Source: Viridibacillus sp050278625
Lineage (GTDB): Bacteria; Bacillota; Bacilli; Bacillales_A; Planococcaceae
Direction: 5' to 3'
DNA: 64,000 nt
Assembly (NCBI RefSeq): GCF_050278625.1
Contig: NZ_JBNNTI010000013.1
Coordinates: forward strand, 22,439 to 86,438
In this document: positions 9,959 through 18,118 of the stretch, in pieces
Position numbering within the stretch: position 1 is the first letter of the stretch
How the letters are laid out: each line of letters opens with the position of its first letter
Notes under the pieces: model-generated
Seen by the model: the letters and a program-made list of their open reading frames with translations, nothing else
Database searches by the model: none
Told to the model about the DNA's origin: nothing
Translations under genes and position numbers: made by a program

Positions 9959-10969
9959 ATGTTTTCAACAATATGGAAAAATATAAAAAAAGGAGATTTA
10001 CAGCCTGTCTACTTACTTGCGGGCTTAGAGCCTTATTTTATAGATGAAACAATAAGACGTATTAAAACGCAACTTGAAGAAGCTGGAGAAATTGAGACAA
10101 TCACAATTGATTTGGATGAGCAACCAATCGATTATGTGATTGATGAATCAGATACAATCCCATTCTTCTCAAGTCAAAAACTTATCATTGCGAAAAATGC
10201 ATCGTTCTTAAAAGCAACCGAAAAAGGCAAAGAGAAAATTGATCATGACTTAAAACGATTAGAAAAATGGTTAGACTATCCGTCAGATACATCGATAACA
10301 ATTTTTATTGCTCCTTATGAAAAGCTTGATGAGCGTAAAAAAGTAACAAAGTTAATGAAAGATAGAGCTGTTTATTTACTCGCTGAAACGCCGAAAGAAA
10401 ATGATTTAATGGTTTGGGTGCAAAATGAAGTAAGTCAGCAAAAAAAAACAATTGACCAAGATGCCACTAGTAAATTAATCGAGCTAGTAGGTATGGATAT
10501 GCTTCATTTACAGTCAGAGATTGAAAAACTGAGCTTATATTTAGGTGAAGAAAATACAATTACGCAAGCTCTAGTAGAGGAAATGGTTGCGAAAACGCTT
10601 GAACAAGATGCTTTTAAGATGCTTAATGCTTATTTACACAGAGATGTTTCTAGTGCATTAACTATTTACCATGATCTTATACGTCAAAAACAGGAGCCAA
10701 TCGCACTTGTAGCATTACTTGCATCCCAAATTCGTTTAATGTCGAATGTTTATTATTTACTAAAAAAGGGATACCATTCGCAACAAATTGCAAAACAACT
10801 AAAGGTCAACCCTTATCGTGTTAAACGAATTGTTGAAGATCGTCGGAAAATTTCAGAGGATAGTTTACTAAAAGGTTTATTTGGGTTAAGCGAAGTTGAT
10901 TATCAGTTAAAAACAATGAGCGGACGAAGAGAGCGCTATTTAGAATTATTTATGATGAAACCAATATAG
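9959..10969 (+). CDS. holA: DNA polymerase III delta subunit
   Basis: Clamp-loader subunit that opens the beta sliding clamp. The N-terminal domain (PVYLLAGLEPYFIDE, about 13-27) and C-terminal helical region fit DnaX-complex delta. I start at ATG 9959, behind AGAGGTGAG; the in-frame ATG at 9938 lacks a ribosome site. That gives 336 residues, near the B. subtilis length. Confidence 0.94.
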   Translation: MFSTIWKNIKKGDLQPVYLLAGLEPYFIDETIRRIKTQLEEAGEIETITIDLDEQPIDYVIDESDTIPFFSSQKLIIAKNASFLKATEKGKEKIDHDLKRLEKWLDYPSDTSITIFIAPYEKLDERKKVTKLMKDRAVYLLAETPKENDLMVWVQNEVSQQKKTIDQDATSKLIELVGMDMLHLQSEIEKLSLYLGEENTITQALVEEMVAKTLEQDAFKMLNAYLHRDVSSALTIYHDLIRQKQEPIALVALLASQIRLMSNVYYLLKKGYHSQQIAKQLKVNPYRVKRIVEDRRKISEDSLLKGLFGLSEVDYQLKTMSGRRERYLELFMMKPI

Positions 10970-11003
10970 AGGCAAGCACTCTCTGTTGTGAGTGCATAAG
11001 TGC

Positions 11004-11150
11004 GTTGATTTCCGCTACGGTGGACGCATTCCGCGGGCGGGCGCCAAGTCGCTTCGTCGCTATGCTCCTGCAGGGTCTTGGACTTCCCGTTATTCCCGCA
11101 GGAGTCGCCACCTTCGCTTCAATCAACTACACATGTAATAAAAACAAATC
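11004..11150. repeat. Dispersed GC-rich repeat, full copy
   Basis: Starts TTGATTTCCGCTACGGTGG and ends near CACATGTAATAAAAACAAATC; contains CTATGCTCCTGCAGGGTCTT and CCCGCAGGAGTCGCCACC, which are partly complementary (CTCCTGC/GCAGGAG) and can fold. Its base composition differs from the AT-rich surroundings. Similar CTCCTGC...GCAGGAGTC repeats are known from Bacillaceae genomes. A second copy lies 248 bases downstream. Confidence 0.85.
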
Positions 11151-11186
11151 TTTTGAGACGATGAAAAATGATGACGAGACCTCTTC

Positions 11187-11230
11187 AGACTGTAGACAAA
11201 CTCGAAGAAATTCGAATTTATCTACGGTCT
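11187..11230. repeat. 20-bp imperfect hairpin with GAAA loop
   Basis: Arms 11187-11206 and 11211-11230 pair at 17 of 20 positions by Watson-Crick rules; two mismatches become G-U wobbles on a minus-strand transcript and the third is a U-G wobble on a plus-strand one. The loop is GAAA. A run of six or more T follows on +, so it could act as a terminator. Confidence 0.65.
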
Positions 11231-11251
11231 TTTTTAAAAAATAGATATGGC

Positions 11252-11382
11252 ATTGATGTCCGCTACGGTGGACGCCAAGCCGTTTCGTCGCTATGCTCCT
11301 GCAGGGTCTTGGACTATCCCGCTATTCCCGCAGGAGTCGCCACCTCCGCTCCAATCAACTACACATGTAATACAAACAAATC
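11252..11382. repeat. Dispersed GC-rich repeat, shorter copy
   Basis: Second copy of the 11004-11150 repeat. It lacks an internal stretch of about 16 bases after GGTGGACGC and has scattered substitutions, but keeps the CTCCTGCAGG/GCAGGAGTCGCCACC core and the CACATGTAATACAAACAAATC end. Confidence 0.85.
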
Positions 11383-11430
11383 TTACGGCATTGTTAAATA
11401 GGACTTAATTGATATTTTCTACAAATAAGC

Positions 11431-11621
11431 TTATGTATCTAATATAGCTGTTACTGCAATACTCAATACAATTAAAAGAAATGATGCTGTAAACGCTAAA
11501 CTGTATTTTTAGCAGTCTTTTTACTTCTCTTTATTTTTTTCGATTGCTCAAGATTTAGACAAAAAATAATGCTTAAAATTGGAGTTAAGTAAAGACTAAT
11601 GAATAAAAATGTTATATCCAT
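11431..11621 (-). pseudogene. Frameshifted small two-helix membrane protein (remnant)
   Basis: From ATG 11621 the minus strand encodes 41 residues starting MDITFLFISLYLTPILSIIF, a membrane helix followed by a Lys-rich tail, and stops at TAG 11498-11496. One frame over, without a gap, reads AFTASFLLIVLSIAVTAILDT and a stop at 11431, a good second helix. GGAGAGAAGG lies upstream of the ATG. Helix-charged linker-helix joined by a single-base shift suggests a decayed gene of about 63 codons. I do not recognise the family; the 41-residue form could still be made. Confidence 0.45.
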
Positions 11622-11946
11622 GCATAATACCTTCTCTCCAAATAGTCCCTAAAACCTTACGGAGTACTTTTGAGTAATGATTTGGTAGATACAATATAGT
11701 TTTTTTATAACAATATTTCCTTTTATTAAAATATTTACGGCAAATGGTTAATTGGGGCTTACTTGGATAAAATAACACGAGGTGACGTGAATGTATGAAT
11801 GAATCCAAATCGCAATAAATAGTGCGATTTCGTTATACTAATACGAAATAACCTTATGTTGCCATATTCTACGGACTTGATAGTTATTTGTATTTTAATA
11901 ACAACAGTTTGCTTTAATGTAAGTTTTAAAAAAATATTTAAACACA

Positions 11947-11976
11947 AAAAAAGACTAGAGATATATCTCTAGTCCC
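11947..11976 (-). terminator. rpsT terminator
   Basis: A 22-base perfect palindrome (11953-11974, arms GACTAGAGAT/ATCTCTAGTC) is followed on the minus strand by seven T, a standard intrinsic terminator 20 bases after the rpsT stop. Confidence 0.9.
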
Positions 11977-11993
11977 TTTGAATCCATAATGGA

Positions 11994-12242
11994 TTAAGCT
12001 TTTTTCATTAAACGAGCTTTTTGACGAGAAGCTGCGTTTTTGTGGATTAAGCCTTTAGATGCTGCTTTATCTAATGATTTAACAGCTACGCTTAAAAGTT
12101 CTTTTGCGTTATCTTCTTTAGCAACTAAAGCAGTTTCAGCTTTTTTCACAGCAGTACGCATAGCAGATTTCACTTGCGAATTTTGTGCATTAACTTTTGC
12201 ATTAGTTTTTACGCGTTTGATAGCAGATTTAATATTTGGCAT
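11994..12242 (-). CDS. rpsT: 30S ribosomal protein S20
   Basis: Small basic 16S-rRNA-binding protein of the 30S subunit, 82 residues, beginning MPNIKSAIKRVKTN, the family's typical N-terminus. AGGAGGTGAAAG precedes the ATG. It is the only minus-strand gene between holA and gpr, as in B. subtilis, with its own promoter and terminator. Confidence 0.97.
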   Translation of the reverse strand: MPNIKSAIKRVKTNAKVNAQNSQVKSAMRTAVKKAETALVAKEDNAKELLSVAVKSLDKAASKGLIHKNAASRQKARLMKKA

Positions 12243-12315
12243 TAACTTTCACCTCCTAAAAAGGATCGAGATGAGTAAATTCTCAACTGTTTCAAGTGTC
12301 TATACAACAGTCATC

Positions 12316-12344
12316 ATTTTAGCAAATCACAGTATAAAAATCAA
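12316..12344 (-). promoter_or_regulatory. Sigma-A promoter of rpsT
   Basis: On the minus strand TTGATT (12344-12339) and TAAAAT (12321-12316) are separated by exactly 17 bases, about 75 bases before the rpsT start. Confidence 0.7.
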
Positions 12345-12358
12345 GCATCAAATGCAAA

Positions 12359-12388
12359 GAATATTTACTTGACAGTTGGACCAAAATA
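12359..12388 (+). promoter_or_regulatory. Putative sigma-G promoter of gpr
   Basis: GAATA (12359-12363) and CAAAATA (12382-12388) are 18 bases apart, close to the forespore sigma-G pattern GHATR-N18-CATWHTA with one mismatch. gpr is a sigma-G gene in B. subtilis, so the match is expected, but it is my reading of a short motif. Confidence 0.5.
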
Positions 12389-12406
12389 AAAAGAGAGGTG
12401 ATTAGT

Positions 12407-13423
12407 TTGGAAAAGAATAAATGGTATCGAACAGATTTAGTAGATGAGACGGAAGAATTTATTAATCATAGGACAAAGGAAGAGCGCGAAACATTGCGTG
12501 ATTCTGCAGGTATTAAGGTGTTAGAGGAAGATCGCGGGCGCGTTAAAATTACGCGTGTAGATGTCGATTCGAGCGGCGCAGAAGAAATAGGAAAGAAGGA
12601 AGGAACTTATTTTACTTTTACCATCCCGACGTTAACCACAGATGATGAAGAAGGGTTCAAGCAACTCGGGGAAGTTTTAGCAAAAGAATTAACAACACTC
12701 CATCCTTTTATTAAAGACAAAAATGACAGCAAAGTACTTATTATTGGGTTGGGAAATAAGACCATTACCCCTGATGCAGTAGGGCCACTAGCAATTGATG
12801 AACTGCAAAATAGTGCCACGTCGATCCAAGAACGTTGTATTATTTATGCACCGGGAGTAACAGGGCAGACAGGCTATGAAACGAGTTCCTTTATAAAAGC
12901 TTTAGCTGAACAAATAAAACCAGCACTAGTTATTGTAGTAGACGCACTTGCTACAAGAGCTAGTAATCGACTTTGTAAAACCATTCAAATGACAGACACG
13001 GGGATTCATCCAGGGTCTGGCGTAGGTAATATGCGTAAAGAAATTTCAAAAGAAACAATTGGTTGTCCTGTAACTGCAATTGGCTTACCTACAGTTGTCG
13101 ACGGACCAGTACTTATCGCAGATGCTGTCGATACACTTTTCCAATCTATTGCAGCTAAAATACAGGAAAAAAATAGTCCGTCCTCCGCTTTGTCTGTAAC
13201 ACCCTGGAGACCATCAGACGCTTCTAAGGTAGATTTAGAGGTAATAAAACCGATATTTGGCGAATGGTCGACTTGGCCAAAAGAGGAGCGTTTACAGCTC
13301 TTTGAAGAGTCTCTTGTTGGGCATGACCGATTGTTTGTAACACCGAAAAACATAGATGAGTGGGTACACAACTATGCATACCTGATTTCCGAAACATTAA
13401 CTGAATGGATTGAAAGTACGTAA
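12407..13423 (+). CDS. gpr: Spore germination endopeptidase GPR
   Basis: Degrades small acid-soluble spore proteins during germination; made as a zymogen in the forespore. The GLGNKTITPDAVGPLAIDEL, YAPGVTGQTGYETS and DALATR segments are family hallmarks. I place the start at TTG 12407, six bases after AGAGGTG; the in-frame GTG at 12398 overlaps that ribosome site. The protein is then 338 residues, a little shorter than B. subtilis GPR. Confidence 0.94.
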   Translation: MEKNKWYRTDLVDETEEFINHRTKEERETLRDSAGIKVLEEDRGRVKITRVDVDSSGAEEIGKKEGTYFTFTIPTLTTDDEEGFKQLGEVLAKELTTLHPFIKDKNDSKVLIIGLGNKTITPDAVGPLAIDELQNSATSIQERCIIYAPGVTGQTGYETSSFIKALAEQIKPALVIVVDALATRASNRLCKTIQMTDTGIHPGSGVGNMRKEISKETIGCPVTAIGLPTVVDGPVLIADAVDTLFQSIAAKIQEKNSPSSALSVTPWRPSDASKVDLEVIKPIFGEWSTWPKEERLQLFEESLVGHDRLFVTPKNIDEWVHNYAYLISETLTEWIEST

Positions 13424-13439
13424 AATGTTCTAATTAGCT

Positions 13440-13478
13440 CCCCTCCTCCATACATTGATAGGAGGAGGGGGATGTTAA
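13440..13478 (+). promoter_or_regulatory. Hairpin masking the spoIIP ribosome site, with sigma-E-like -10 in the loop
   Basis: CCCCTCCTCC (13440-13449) and GGAGGAGGGG (13461-13470) form a perfect 10-bp GC-rich stem with an 11-base loop. The 3' arm is the only Shine-Dalgarno for spoIIP (ATG 13479). No T-run follows, so it is not an intrinsic terminator. CATACATT (13449-13456), a full match to the sigma-E -10 consensus, occupies the loop; the -35 region is a poor match. Confidence 0.6.
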
Positions 13479-14306
13479 ATGCGACGGAAAATGCAAATGT
13501 GGATTGGTCTTCTATGTTTTTTCTTTATGCTACCAATTATTACTGTAAAGTTACCAATCTGGCCACAGCAAGAGGCAACAACAACACCATCAACAAAACA
13601 AGATACGAAAATAGTCTATGCTGCCAATACTGCCACTGAAAAAAATGCTTTGACAAATAATAAGGACGCTTCATTTAATACACTAATATATTTCACGCAT
13701 TCCCATGAAGCTTACTACCCTATTTTGAAAAGCCAAAATCAAAAAATAACAGCCTATCATAACGCAACTAATGTTTTGCAACTAGGTTCAGTTATCGAAG
13801 CCCATTTTAAACAAAATGATCTTTCAACGGATATTTTAGAAGTTGATACGATGACAGAAATGCAGAAAAAAAATATAGCGCTTTTTAAAGCGTATGATGC
13901 TGTAAGGCCATATGTAAAAAAACAATTAGAGAAAAAAGAATATGATTTGGTGCTAGATATCCATCGTGATTCCGCAAATAAAAAAGCCACAACAACAACC
14001 TTTGATGGCGAAAAGTACGCGCGAATTGCTGTCGTTGTTGGTGGTGAAAATAAACAGTCTAAATGGAATGAAGCCTATGCTAATCAGCTATCCGCTCATT
14101 TAAACCAGCTAGTTCCTAACATCTCTAGAGGTGTTATGAAAAAAGAAGGTTCGGGTGTAAACGGTGTATATAACCAAGATCTTTCGAAAAAACTTCTAGT
14201 AGTTGAATTAGGTGGAGTAGATAATACGGAAGACGAATTAAATCGTACCATTGCCATTTTGGCAAGAGCAATTTCGGAAGCATTTTCAAATCAAACTTCA
14301 TCATAA
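13479..14306 (+). CDS. spoIIP: Stage II sporulation protein P, short form
   Basis: Peptidoglycan amidase/endopeptidase that works with SpoIID and SpoIIM in septal thinning and engulfment in the mother cell. One N-terminal membrane segment (about 8-25), then the catalytic domain with FTHSHEAY (H74, E77), DIHRDS (H162) and VVELGG (E243), matching the zinc and catalytic positions of the family. At 275 residues it is far shorter than B. subtilis SpoIIP (about 400), chiefly in the linker between membrane anchor and domain. It follows gpr, as in B. subtilis; yqxA, usually next, is missing. Confidence 0.9.
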   Translation: MRRKMQMWIGLLCFFFMLPIITVKLPIWPQQEATTTPSTKQDTKIVYAANTATEKNALTNNKDASFNTLIYFTHSHEAYYPILKSQNQKITAYHNATNVLQLGSVIEAHFKQNDLSTDILEVDTMTEMQKKNIALFKAYDAVRPYVKKQLEKKEYDLVLDIHRDSANKKATTTTFDGEKYARIAVVVGGENKQSKWNEAYANQLSAHLNQLVPNISRGVMKKEGSGVNGVYNQDLSKKLLVVELGGVDNTEDELNRTIAILARAISEAFSNQTSS

Positions 14307-14368
14307 TATTGCATAAAATAGCTGTTCACTGCTATAATTCAAAATAGTTTATATAGGAGTGGACACGC

Positions 14369-16204
14369 ATGAACAGAGAAGAACGTTTGAAACGACAAGA
14401 AAATATTAGAAATTTCTCCATTATTGCTCATATTGACCACGGGAAATCAACATTAGCAGATCGTATATTGGAAACTACAAAAAGTTTAACTTCCCGCGAG
14501 ATGAAAAATCAGCTTCTAGATTCTATGGATTTAGAAAGAGAACGTGGCATTACCATCAAATTAAATGCAGTTCAATTACAATATCAAGCTAAGGATGGAG
14601 AGATTTATACCTTCCATTTAATCGATACTCCTGGACACGTCGATTTCACTTACGAAGTATCTCGTAGTCTTGCAGCTTGTGAAGGTGCTATTTTAGTTGT
14701 CGATGCAGCTCAAGGTATTGAAGCACAGACACTTGCGAACGTATATTTAGCATTAGACAATGACCTTGAAATTCTTCCTGTTATTAATAAAATCGATTTA
14801 CCTTCAGCAGATCCAGAACGCGTACGTCAAGAAGTAGAAGATGTCATCGGTTTAGATGCATCAGAAGCAGTACTTGCTTCTGCTAAAGCAGGTATCGGTA
14901 TTGAAGATATTTTAGAACAAATTGTTGAAAAAGTACCAGCGCCAACAGGAGATCCTGATGCGCCACTAAAAGCATTAATTTTCGATTCTTTATATGATTC
15001 ATATCGTGGTGTAATTACTTATATTCGGATTGTAGATGGAACAGTTAAGGCTGGCGATAAAATTCGTATGATGGCGACAGGCAAAGAATTTGAAGTTGTT
15101 GAAGTAGGGGTATCAACACCTAAGCCAACACTTTGTAAAGAGTTAACTGTCGGTGATGTAGGTTTCTTAACAGCATCTATCAAAAACGTAGGTGATACGC
15201 GCGTAGGTGATACAATTACCTTAGCAAACAATCCTGCTACCGAGCCATTAGCTGGTTACCGTAAGTTAAATCCTATGGTTTATTGTGGTTTATATCCAAT
15301 CGATACTGCTAAGTACAATGATCTTCGTGATGCATTAGAAAAGCTAGAGCTAAATGACTCTGCTTTACAATATGAACCTGAAACTTCACAAGCTTTAGGC
15401 TTCGGATTCAGATGTGGTTTCTTAGGTTTACTTCATATGGAAATCATTCAAGAGCGTATTGAACGTGAATTCAAAATCGATCTGATTACTACCGCACCAA
15501 GCGTAATCTACCATGTGCAGATGACAGACGGTTCTGAAGTTCAAGTGGACAACCCGTCTATGATGCCGGACCCTCAAAAAATTGATCGTATTGAAGAACC
15601 GTATGTAAAAGCAACTATTATGGTACCGAACGATTATGTTGGAGCAGTTATGGAAATTTGCCAACGTAAACGTGGTAACTTTATGACGATGGACTATATT
15701 GACTCGACTCGTGTAAGTATTTACTATGAGATTCCTCTTTCAGAAATTGTCTATGATTTCTTTGACCAATTAAAATCTAGTACGAAGGGCTACGCTTCTT
15801 TCGATTATGAATTAATTGGCTATCATCCATCTAAATTGATGAAAATGGATATCCTTTTAAATGGTGAACAAGTCGATGCATTAAGCTTTATCGTGCATAA
15901 CGATTTTGCTTATGAACGTGGTAAAGTCATCGTTGAAAAACTTAAAAATCTAATTCCACGTCAACAATTTGAAGTACCGATTCAAGCAGCAATCGGTCAA
16001 AAAATCGTTGCTCGTTCAACAATTAAAGCGATGCGTAAAAACGTTTTAGCTAAATGTTACGGTGGAGATATCTCTCGTAAACGTAAACTTTTAGATAAAC
16101 AAAAAGAAGGTAAAAAACGTATGAAACAAGTCGGTTCAGTTGAAGTACCTCAAGAAGCATTCATGGCTGTACTTAAAATGGACGACGACGCACCTAAAAA
16201 ATAA
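14369..16204 (+). CDS. lepA: Elongation factor 4 (LepA)
   Basis: Ribosomal GTPase related to EF-G, affecting elongation and 30S biogenesis. G1 is AHIDHGKST (20-28), G3 DTPGH and G4 NKID. The C-terminal domain unique to EF4 is present (YGGDISRKRKLLDKQKEGKKRMK read in parts near 570-595). The 611-residue length is standard. AGGAGTGGAC precedes the ATG. Confidence 0.97.
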   Translation: MNREERLKRQENIRNFSIIAHIDHGKSTLADRILETTKSLTSREMKNQLLDSMDLERERGITIKLNAVQLQYQAKDGEIYTFHLIDTPGHVDFTYEVSRSLAACEGAILVVDAAQGIEAQTLANVYLALDNDLEILPVINKIDLPSADPERVRQEVEDVIGLDASEAVLASAKAGIGIEDILEQIVEKVPAPTGDPDAPLKALIFDSLYDSYRGVITYIRIVDGTVKAGDKIRMMATGKEFEVVEVGVSTPKPTLCKELTVGDVGFLTASIKNVGDTRVGDTITLANNPATEPLAGYRKLNPMVYCGLYPIDTAKYNDLRDALEKLELNDSALQYEPETSQALGFGFRCGFLGLLHMEIIQERIEREFKIDLITTAPSVIYHVQMTDGSEVQVDNPSMMPDPQKIDRIEEPYVKATIMVPNDYVGAVMEICQRKRGNFMTMDYIDSTRVSIYYEIPLSEIVYDFFDQLKSSTKGYASFDYELIGYHPSKLMKMDILLNGEQVDALSFIVHNDFAYERGKVIVEKLKNLIPRQQFEVPIQAAIGQKIVARSTIKAMRKNVLAKCYGGDISRKRKLLDKQKEGKKRMKQVGSVEVPQEAFMAVLKMDDDAPKK

Positions 16205-16237
16205 TAATGATTTATCCAACATGATAAATCGTTATAA

Positions 16238-16296
16238 CTAAGCGGTTACGTGATATGGAGGTTTGAAGCCACCATATTACTACCGCTTTTTGTTTT
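16238..16296 (+). terminator. Terminator after lepA
   Basis: AGCGGTTACGTGATATGG (16241-16258) pairs with CCATATTACTACCGCT (16272-16287) with minor mismatches, followed by TTTTTGTTTTT. Confidence 0.8.
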
Positions 16297-16547
16297 TATA
16301 GAGATTAAGGGGTATTAAATTTTTTTTTGATTTTGTACCGTTTTTTTTAGGTTTAACGAAGGGATAAATAGGGTAAAAACTTATTAAGAGAAAAAACATA
16401 TAAAAAGTGGGTAGTTTTTCGACATTTTTCGCTAAAAAATGAAAATTGAGGTATTCAAAATACAAAAGTTTTGATAAGCTTATTAAACACTATATGTATA
16501 GTGAATTTATGGGTTAATGAATTAATGAATGTAAGGAGTGAGTTCAA

Positions 16548-16718
16548 ATCGATTATCGTGATGGAAACGACCGTTTGGATCGCTTAATGGCAACGCTAGA
16601 AGCTGAACTTTTAGCTTTTGAGGCACGTGTGGCTCATATGCAGGAAAAATTGAATGAACTTAAACAAGAAGAAGCAAATATACAGCATGAAATTGTTGAA
16701 TATAAAAGAGCAGTATAA
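16548..16718 (+). CDS. Small coiled-coil protein, possible non-standard start
   Basis: Reading from GATTATCGT at 16551 gives DYRDGNDRLDRLMATLEAEL and continues with an almost uninterrupted charged helix rich in Glu/Lys/Leu up to TAA 16716-16718, a probable coiled coil. AAGGAG at 16533-16538 is the only ribosome site, and the codon at the right distance is ATC 16548 (the in-frame codon before CAA GTT is TGA). A standard start inside the frame is ATG 16587, giving 43 residues but with only a weak site and losing the DYRDGNDRLDRL segment. A terminator follows directly. I do not recognise the family. Confidence 0.55.
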   Translation: MDYRDGNDRLDRLMATLEAELLAFEARVAHMQEKLNELKQEEANIQHEIVEYKRAV

Positions 16719-16722
16719 AGAA

Positions 16723-16758
16723 GTTACAGTGGGTATTATTATCGCTGTAACTTTTTTT
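16723..16758 (+). terminator. Terminator after the small coiled-coil gene
   Basis: GTTACAGTG (16723-16731) pairs with CGCTGTAAC (16743-16751) and is followed by seven T. Confidence 0.85.
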
Positions 16759-16886
16759 ACGTTTTAAAGTGACTATAATTCCATTGTTTTGCGTTTCAGC
16801 TTAAATACTATAGAATGAAGCTACGTGTTGGAAAGAGTGAATTTATATAAGAACAGATAAATTTCGACAAGAAAGAAGGAATCAGA

Positions 16887-18023
16887 TTGGCTAGAGGCGT
16901 TTATATACACATTCCATTTTGCCATCAAATTTGCAATTATTGCGATTTTAATAAAGTGTTTTTCAAAAACCAGCCGGTCGATGAATATATAGAAGCATTA
17001 GGTATGGAGATGAAATTATGGACTGAAGACAAAGAGGCATTCAGTCATATAGAAACCATTTTTTTAGGTGGAGGAACACCAACATCTTTATCACCAGCTC
17101 AACTCTCAAGACTATTAACTTTGATTAAAACGTATATTCCGATGGAACATGTTACAGAATTTACATCAGAGGCAAATCCAGATGAATTAACAAAAGAAAA
17201 ATTAAAAGTACTTTTTAACGGTGGAGTAAATCGTTTAAGTTTAGGTGTACAAGCTTTTCAACCAGAACTATTGAAAAAACTAGGGCGTACACATTCCAAT
17301 AAAGATGTTTTTGAAACCATTAAGGAAGCAAAAAAAATAGGATTTGAGAACATTAGCATTGATTTAATGTATGGACTACCTGATCAAACAATGGACGAAT
17401 GGAAAGCAACACTAAAAATGGCATTTGACTTAAATCTCCCGCATTACTCAGCATATTCGCTTATTGTAGAGTCCAAAACGATTTTCTATAACTTGATGAA
17501 CAAAGGGAAATTGAGCTTGCCAGGTGAAGACAAAGAGGCAGATATGTATGAGGAATTGATGCAACAAATGGAGTCACATGGTTGGCATCAATACGAAATA
17601 AGTAATTTCGCCAAAGATGGACATTCTTCTATTCATAATCGTATTTATTGGGACAATGATGAATACGCTGGCTTTGGTGCAGGAGCTCATGGTTATGTCA
17701 ATGGCATTCGTTACTCAAACCATGCTCCATTAAAAAAATATATCAGTACATTAGAATACGGAGAAAGACCCATACTAAAAACGCATGAAGTAACACAAAA
17801 TGAAAAAATTGAAGAAGAACTTTTTCTGGGTTTACGGAAAACAGCAGGAATATCTAAATCTCATTTTGAGGAGAAGTTTGGTTGTACGATTGAAAGCGTA
17901 TATGGTGAAAAGCTTAAATCACTCGTTTCAGTGGGACTTTTATCTAATGATAAAGACGCTGTAAAGTTAACGAGAAAAGGACGTTTTGTGGGAAATGATG
18001 TTTTTGAAGAATTTTTACTATAA
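16887..18023 (+). CDS. hemW: Radical SAM protein HemW (heme chaperone family)
   Basis: Radical SAM protein of the coproporphyrinogen III oxidase-like family. The cluster motif CHQICNYC (C12, C16, C19) and FLGGGTPTSL are clear. Length 378 and the position before hrcA correspond to B. subtilis HemW (old name HemN/YqeR), a heme-binding protein rather than a true oxygen-independent oxidase. TTG start at 16887 behind GAAGGA. Confidence 0.93.
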   Translation: MARGVYIHIPFCHQICNYCDFNKVFFKNQPVDEYIEALGMEMKLWTEDKEAFSHIETIFLGGGTPTSLSPAQLSRLLTLIKTYIPMEHVTEFTSEANPDELTKEKLKVLFNGGVNRLSLGVQAFQPELLKKLGRTHSNKDVFETIKEAKKIGFENISIDLMYGLPDQTMDEWKATLKMAFDLNLPHYSAYSLIVESKTIFYNLMNKGKLSLPGEDKEADMYEELMQQMESHGWHQYEISNFAKDGHSSIHNRIYWDNDEYAGFGAGAHGYVNGIRYSNHAPLKKYISTLEYGERPILKTHEVTQNEKIEEELFLGLRKTAGISKSHFEEKFGCTIESVYGEKLKSLVSVGLLSNDKDAVKLTRKGRFVGNDVFEEFLL

Positions 18024-18038
18024 ACACATGCGTTTCCG

Positions 18039-18067
18039 TTGACATAAAATAATAGATTTGATAAGTT
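18039..18067 (+). promoter_or_regulatory. Sigma-A promoter of the hrcA operon
   Basis: TTGACA (18039-18044) and TAAGTT (18062-18067) are 17 bases apart and place the transcription start just before CIRCE. The -10 is a weak match. Confidence 0.5.
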
Positions 18068-18077
18068 AAATATAGTA

Positions 18078-18104
18078 TTAGCACTCTTCTTAAGTGAGTG
18101 CTAA
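18078..18104. promoter_or_regulatory. CIRCE operator
   Basis: TTAGCACTC (18078-18086), nine spacer bases, GAGTGCTAA (18096-18104): an exact CIRCE inverted repeat. HrcA binds it with GroEL help to repress the operon; it ends 15 bases before hrcA, so the gene is autoregulated. Confidence 0.98.
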
Positions 18105-18118
18105 CAGAGGTGATGATC

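Larger units (their letters stand above)
10970..11993. other. 1 kb gene-poor interval between holA and rpsT
   Basis: Holds two copies of a GC-richer dispersed repeat (11004-11150, 11252-11382), a hairpin between them, remains of a small minus-strand membrane protein gene (11431-11621) and the rpsT terminator. From about 11640 to 11940 I see no convincing gene or RNA. Confidence 0.7.

Noticed and set aside
10976..10995. GCACTC/GAGTGC hairpin after holA
   Set aside because: Six-bp stem without a T-run; not counted as a terminator or as a CIRCE half.
11005..11401. Two short plus-strand frames after holA
   Set aside because: Both translate the GC-rich dispersed repeat and have no ribosome site.
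11856..11972. 38-codon plus-strand frame with a hydrophobic stretch
   Set aside because: No ribosome site, and its end is the rpsT terminator palindrome.
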